DNA of 64,000 bases, from NCBI GenBank assembly GCA_949295465.1, contig CASFKY010000017.1, forward strand, positions 1 to 64,000, given 5' to 3'. Below, in pieces: positions 60,490 through 64,000 of this stretch. Source of the stretch: an uncultured Oscillospiraceae bacterium. GTDB taxonomy: Bacteria > Bacillota > Clostridia > Oscillospirales > Ruminococcaceae. Position numbers and translations under genes: made by a program. Position 1 is the stretch's first letter. Each line of letters begins with the position of its first letter. The notes under the pieces are model-generated. The model worked only from the letters and a program-made list of their open reading frames with translations. It did no database searches and was not told the origin of the DNA.

Positions 60490-61581
60490 ATGAACAAGAT
60501 ACCGTTTGCCAGTTTTGAGGGGATGCATGGCCCTCTGCGCCAGGAGATGCTGGAGGCCTTTGCCCGGATGTACGACAAGGGCTGGTTCATCCAGGGGCAG
60601 GAGTGCCAGGCCTTTGAGGAAGAGTTTGCCGCCTACTGCGGCGCCAGATACGCGGTGGGAGTGGCCAGCGGGCTGGACGCCCTGACCCTGGCCCTCAAGG
60701 GGCTGGGCATCGGTGAGGGGGACGAGGTGATCGTGCCCGGCAATACCTTCATTGCCACGGCCCTGGCGGTGAGCTATGCGGGGGCAAAGGTGGCCCTGGC
60801 CGACCCGGACCCTCTCACCGGCAACCTCTGCGGCCGGGGGCTGGAGGAGGCCCTCACCGAGCGCACCAAAGCCATCATCCCGGTGCACCTGTATGGCCAG
60901 GCCGCCCAGATGGACGAGGTGATGGCCTTTGCCCAAAAGCATGACCTGCTGGTGGTGGAGGACTGCGCCCAGGCCCACGGGGCCACCTTCCGGGGAAAAA
61001 AGGTGGGCACTTTCGGCCAGGCGGGCTGCTTTTCCTTCTACCCGGGCAAGAACCTGGGGGCGCTGGGGGATGCGGGCGCCGTCATCACCGACGACCCGGC
61101 CCTGGCCGAGAAAATACGCCAGCTGGGCAACTACGGTTCTGACCGCAAGTATCACCACATCTATGCCGGCATGAACAGCCGGCTGGATGAGATCCAGGCG
61201 GGTTTTCTGCGCATCAAGCTGCGCCACCTGGACGAATACAATGCCGAGCGGGACCGGCTGGCCCGGCTGTACCTGGAGGGGATCCATAACCCCAAGATCA
61301 CCCTGCCCCAGGTGGGCCCCGACCGCAACCACATCTGGCACATCTTCTCCATCCGCTGCGATACCCGGGATCAGCTCCACGACTACCTGGAGGAGCGGGG
61401 AATCCTGACGGTGAGCCATTACCCCATCGCCATCGCCGACCAGCCGGCCTATGCCGACCAGCATCTGCCCCGGCTGCCGGTGTCCACCCGCATCGCGGCC
61501 ACCGAGCTGAGCCTGCCCATGTATGTGGGCATGACCCGGCAGGAGATCGACCGGGTGATCGAGGCGCTGAACCAGTACTGA
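60490..61581 (+). CDS. DegT/DnrJ/EryC1/StrS sugar aminotransferase (FdtB-like)
   Basis: A 363-residue PLP enzyme that transfers an amino group to a nucleotide-linked keto-sugar. The PLP lysine is in [28 protein letters not shown] sequence, EDCAQAHGA and HIWHIFSIR are other family marks. Paired with the ketoisomerase it probably makes a 3-amino-3,6-dideoxysugar. The ATG at 60490 follows GAGGGAAAA, 10 bases after the previous gene. Confidence 0.92.
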   Translation: MNKIPFASFEGMHGPLRQEMLEAFARMYDKGWFIQGQECQAFEEEFAAYCGARYAVGVASGLDALTLALKGLGIGEGDEVIVPGNTFIATALAVSYAGAKVALADPDPLTGNLCGRGLEEALTERTKAIIPVHLYGQAAQMDEVMAFAQKHDLLVVEDCAQAHGATFRGKKVGTFGQAGCFSFYPGKNLGALGDAGAVITDDPALAEKIRQLGNYGSDRKYHHIYAGMNSRLDEIQAGFLRIKLRHLDEYNAERDRLARLYLEGIHNPKITLPQVGPDRNHIWHIFSIRCDTRDQLHDYLEERGILTVSHYPIAIADQPAYADQHLPRLPVSTRIAATELSLPMYVGMTRQEIDRVIEALNQY

Positions 61582-61655
61582 GGGCGCTCTGCCCTGCCGG
61601 CGGCATGACTGTTCCGGGTCGTGCCGCTGCTTTTTGCGCAAAAGGAGGAAAACCC

Positions 61656-62384
61656 ATGCACCATCCCGCCGCCCCGGCCGCCCGGGGCCGACGCCTGGCC
61701 GCTTTCCGGGCGGCACTGCCCTACACCCTGCCCATCTTTGCCGGGTTCTGGTTTCTGGGGCTCACCTACGGTATCTACATGCGGGCTGCCGGCTTCAGCT
61801 TCTGGTACCCCATGTGCATGAGCCTGACCATCTTTGCCGGCAGCATGGAATTTGTGACGGTGAACCTGCTGATGGGCGCCTTTGACCCCCTCCAGGCCTT
61901 TGCCATGACCCTGATGATCAATGCCCGACACCTGTTTTACGGGCTGGCCATGCTGGACAAGTACAAGGGCACCGGCTGGAAGAAGTTCTATCTCATCTTC
62001 GGCATGTGCGACGAGAGCTTTTCCATCAACTGCACCGCCCAGGTGCCCCCCGGGGTGGACCGGGGATGGTTCATGTTCTTTGTCACCCTGCTCAACCACT
62101 TTTACTGGTTTTTCGGCTCCACCCTGGGAGGCCTGTTCGGCTCTCTGCTCCGCTTTGACACCAAGGGGCTGGATTTTGTGATGACCGCCATGTTTGTGGT
62201 GATCTTTCTGGAACAGTGGTGGAAGGACGGTTCCCACGCGGGGGCCCTGGTGGGGCTGGGGGTCTCCCTGGTCTGCCTGGCGGCCTTCGGGGCGGACGGC
62301 TTCATCCTCCCCGCCATGGCGGGCATCTTGGCCCTGCTGGCGGCGGCCCGGCCCCGGCTGGAGCAAAAGGAGGACAGAACATGA
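61656..62384 (+). CDS. azlC: AzlC family branched-chain amino acid exporter subunit
   Basis: A 242-residue membrane protein. [31 protein letters not shown] and [15 protein letters not shown] are diagnostic for AzlC, which with AzlD forms a branched-chain amino-acid or analogue exporter. The ATG at 61656 follows AAAAGGAGGAAAA. AzlD overlaps by 4 bases. The gap after the sugar aminotransferase is only 74 bases, with no clear terminator, so it may be read from the glf operon. Confidence 0.93.
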   Translation: MHHPAAPAARGRRLAAFRAALPYTLPIFAGFWFLGLTYGIYMRAAGFSFWYPMCMSLTIFAGSMEFVTVNLLMGAFDPLQAFAMTLMINARHLFYGLAMLDKYKGTGWKKFYLIFGMCDESFSINCTAQVPPGVDRGWFMFFVTLLNHFYWFFGSTLGGLFGSLLRFDTKGLDFVMTAMFVVIFLEQWWKDGSHAGALVGLGVSLVCLAAFGADGFILPAMAGILALLAAARPRLEQKEDRT

Positions 62385-62719
62385 CCCAAATGACTCTGGC
62401 CCAGCAGATCCTCACCATCGCCGCGGTGGTGCTGGGTACCATGTGCACCCGCTTTTTGCCCTTTTTGGTCTTCCCGGCGGACCGGCCCACCCCAAAATTC
62501 ATCCAATACCTGGGCCGGGTGCTGCCGGGGGCGGTGTTCGGGCTGCTGGTGGTCTACTGCCTGCGGAATGTGGAGCTCTGGCAGGGCAGCCACGGCCTGC
62601 CCGAGGCCCTCTCCATCGGGGTGGTGGTGGCCCTCCACTGCTGGAAAAAACAGATGCTGCTCTCCATCGCGGGGGGCACCGTGTGCTATATGCTGCTGGT
62701 GCAGCTGGTATTTGTGTAA
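62381..62719 (+). CDS. azlD: AzlD family branched-chain amino acid exporter subunit
   Basis: A 112-residue membrane protein with about four helices, the small partner of AzlC. The string [37 protein letters not shown] is typical. Start overlaps azlC (ATGA) with AAAAGGAGG 8 bases upstream. A strong terminator follows. Confidence 0.93.
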   Translation: MTQMTLAQQILTIAAVVLGTMCTRFLPFLVFPADRPTPKFIQYLGRVLPGAVFGLLVVYCLRNVELWQGSHGLPEALSIGVVVALHCWKKQMLLSIAGGTVCYMLLVQLVFV

Positions 62720-62740
62720 AACAAAACACGTTTATACGAA

Positions 62741-62771
62741 AAAAAGCCCGGCTGAAAAGCCGGGCTTTTTT
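62741..62771 (+). terminator. Rho-independent terminator after azlD
   Basis: AAAAGCCCGGCT / AGCCGGGCTTTTTT, useful on both strands; on the minus strand it ends the tRNA transcript as well. Confidence 0.92.
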
Positions 62772-62844
62772 GGCTGGGCTGGCTGGAGTTGAACCAACGA
62801 TGGGGGAGTCAAAGTCCCCTGCCTTACCGCTTGGCGACAGCCCA
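62771..62844 (-). tRNA. tRNA-Gln (anticodon TTG)
   Basis: Minus strand: acceptor TGGGCTG pairs with CAGCCCA, discriminator G and an encoded CCA; D-loop GCCAAGCGGTAAGGC, anticodon loop in GGGACTTTGACTCCC (anticodon TTG), T-arm GGTTCAACTCC. All elements intact. Confidence 0.95.
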
Positions 62845-62850
62845 ATAAGG

Positions 62851-62886
62851 AAAAAAGCGAACTCGAAACCAACGTAACGAATTCGC
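62851..62886 (-). terminator. Terminator between tRNA-His and tRNA-Gln
   Basis: Minus strand: GCGAATTCG, a 12-base loop, CGAGTTCGC, then six T. The stem has nine pairs including one G-T. It stands before tRNA-Gln, so that tRNA needs read-through or an unseen promoter. Confidence 0.72.
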
Positions 62887-62897
62887 TTTCCTAAAAA

Positions 62898-62975
62898 TGG
62901 GGTGGATAGAGGGATTCGAACCCTCGGCCTCCAGAGCCACAATCTGGCGCGCTAACCAACTGCGCCATATCCACC
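62898..62975 (-). tRNA. tRNA-His (anticodon GTG)
   Basis: Minus strand: GGTGGAT pairs with ATCCACC (with the extra 5' G of tRNA-His opposite C), encoded CCA, anticodon loop in CCAGATTGTGGCTCTGG (anticodon GTG) and T-arm GGTTCGAATCC. Confidence 0.95.
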
Positions 62976-62980
62976 ATACA

Positions 62981-63057
<77 letters not shown>

Positions 63058-63093
63058 TCATCAGAATCGGTCATTCGGACACGCTGCTTTGCT

Positions 63094-63122
63094 ATTTTAC
63101 ACTGTCCTGGACGATTTGTCAA
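63094..63122 (-). promoter_or_regulatory. tRNA cluster promoter
   Basis: Minus strand: perfect TTGACA (complement of 63117-63122), 17-base spacer, TAAAAT (complement of 63094-63099), about 37 bases before tRNA-Arg. Confidence 0.85.
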
Positions 63123-63174
63123 GCCAAATCCCGAAAAATCCCCAAAATACCTTGCGGCGGCCCCTGCAAAGCCC

Positions 63175-64000
63175 TCATTCCCAGAGGGCGCGGCCGCAGA
63201 AAATGCACAGCACCTTGCCGGCCCGGCCCTCTTCCATCAGCCGGCGAGCGGCACAGAGGGTGGCCCCGGCGCTGGGCGAGGCGGGAACCCCGTCGGTGCC
63301 CAGCACCTGGCGGGCGGCCCGGGCGGCGTCGGCGCTGGTCACCGCCATCACCCGGTCCACCACATAGGGGTTGTAATTTTCCGGCACAAAGCCCACCCCC
63401 AGCCCGGGGATCTGGTGCCGGCCCGGAAATCCGCCCCCGATGACCTGGCTCTCATAGGGTTCCACCGCCACCATTCGAATCTGGTTGTCCCAGGCGCGGG
63501 CGTATTCCCCCACGCCAGTGATGGTGCCGCCGCTGCCCACCCCCGCCACAATGGCGTTTAGCCCGGGGCAGTTTTTCAGGATGGCCGGCCCGGTCACCCG
63601 CCGGTGGTATTCCGGGTTGTCGTCGTTGGAGAAAAAGTCCAGGAAATATCCCCCGCACTCCCGGGCCGTCTTGCGGGCCAGTTCCTCCAGGGCGATGCGC
63701 CCCCGGCTGGAAGAGGAGTACACCAGCCGGGCCCCCAGCTCTTCCAGCTGCCTCTGCCGCCCGCTGGGGATGCCCGCCGGCACCGCCAGCACCACCGGGT
63801 GGCCGCTGCGCAGCCCGGCCAGGGTCAGGGCCGAGGCAAAGCTGCCGGCGCTGGCCTCCACCACCGTCTGCCCCTCTTTCAGCTCGCCCCGCTGGGCGGC
63901 CAGGGCCAGCATGCTCTGGGCCAGGGCATCCTTGCAGGTGCCGGTAGGCCCTGCAAAGTTCAGGTAGGCAAAGATCTGCCCTTTGAGGCGGCAGGCGGCA
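63175..64000 (-). CDS. Cysteine synthase family PLP enzyme (5' part outside the window)
   Basis: About 275 C-terminal residues are visible; the frame stays open to the window edge. The PLP lysine is in FAGPTGTCKDALAQSM near 63930-63970, close to the CysK pattern N-PTGS-K-D. ASAGSFASALTL resembles the substrate loop (SSGNTG in CysK, altered here), and GVGSGGTITGVGEYAR binds the cofactor phosphate. The C-terminal PSAGATLCAARRL is typical. It makes cysteine from O-acetylserine and sulfide, or is a related beta-replacing enzyme; the altered substrate loop leaves this open. Confidence 0.82.
   Translation of the reverse strand, partial: AACRLKGQIFAYLNFAGPTGTCKDALAQSMLALAAQRGELKEGQTVVEASAGSFASALTLAGLRSGHPVVLAVPAGIPSGRQRQLEELGARLVYSSSSRGRIALEELARKTARECGGYFLDFFSNDDNPEYHRRVTGPAILKNCPGLNAIVAGVGSGGTITGVGEYARAWDNQIRMVAVEPYESQVIGGGFPGRHQIPGLGVGFVPENYNPYVVDRVMAVTSADAARAARQVLGTDGVPASPSAGATLCAARRLMEEGRAGKVLCIFCGRALWE

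Overview
The window is a 64 kb piece of a high-GC, low-repeat bacterial chromosome. The gene content points to an anaerobic Firmicute of the Clostridia, most likely Oscillospiraceae (the Faecalibacterium/Subdoligranulum/Gemmiger neighbourhood). This rests on the maf-mreBCD-mrdA and minD-mgsA blocks, ZapA followed by peptidase U32, the NifU-like/GGGtGRT pair, 2-hydroxyacyl-CoA dehydratase-type proteins, AGGAGG ribosome-binding sites, sigma-A promoters that often carry an extended TGn -10, and many short GC-rich hairpin terminators. The species call is inference. I see no prophage, insertion sequence, CRISPR array or integrase.

Layout. 1-7.8 kb: end of rimO, then pgsA, cysS, and a three-gene envelope operon (DUF4349 lipoprotein, a large GT-C-like membrane protein, a small lipoprotein), then a YcxB-like protein. 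7.8-12 kb: a TIGR01440 protein, YggS, and a coupled pair of redox flavoproteins (an FAD amine-oxidase/phytoene-desaturase-like protein and an FNR-ferredoxin fusion). 12-17 kb: recQ, a MalY/PatB-type C-S lyase, a frameshifted YczE/YitT-like membrane gene and an orphan PTS IIC protein. 17-23 kb: SPFH/NfeD membrane pair, then a GH13 glycosidase and glycogen phosphorylase. 23-31.7 kb: division and cell-shape genes (zapA, U32 peptidase, dut, maf, mreB, mreC, mreD, mrdA). 31.7-35.3 kb, minus strand: TPP riboswitch, thiW, and two HgdA/HgdB-like iron-sulfur proteins. 35.4-40 kb: a MinD-like ATPase, mgsA, aspS and a sodium-dependent transporter. 40-45 kb: an apparent five-gene operon with a BlaI-type repressor, an M56 protease fused to a degenerate LytM domain, and an ABC importer (binding protein plus two permeases, no ATPase). 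45.8-52 kb, minus strand: a cobalamin-riboswitch operon with a surface CbiK-type chelatase, a lipoprotein, a NEAT-like anchored protein and a FecBCD-type importer. 52-58.8 kb: MFS carrier, NifU-like/GGGtGRT pair, glycine-betaine-type importer. 58.9-62.7 kb: glf, a sugar ketoisomerase, a sugar aminotransferase and azlCD. 62.8-64 kb: tRNA-Arg, tRNA-His, tRNA-Gln and the 3' part of a cysteine synthase.

The best candidates for little-described systems are the BlaI/M56-LytM-controlled importer (40.2-45.2 kb), the B12-riboswitch operon joining a lipoprotein chelatase to a NEAT-like protein and importer (45.8-52 kb), and the thiW leader, where a textbook TPP aptamer and terminator are followed by a second, diverged TPP-like element (34.7-35.3 kb). 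Functions come from reading motifs and local context; no database search was possible.
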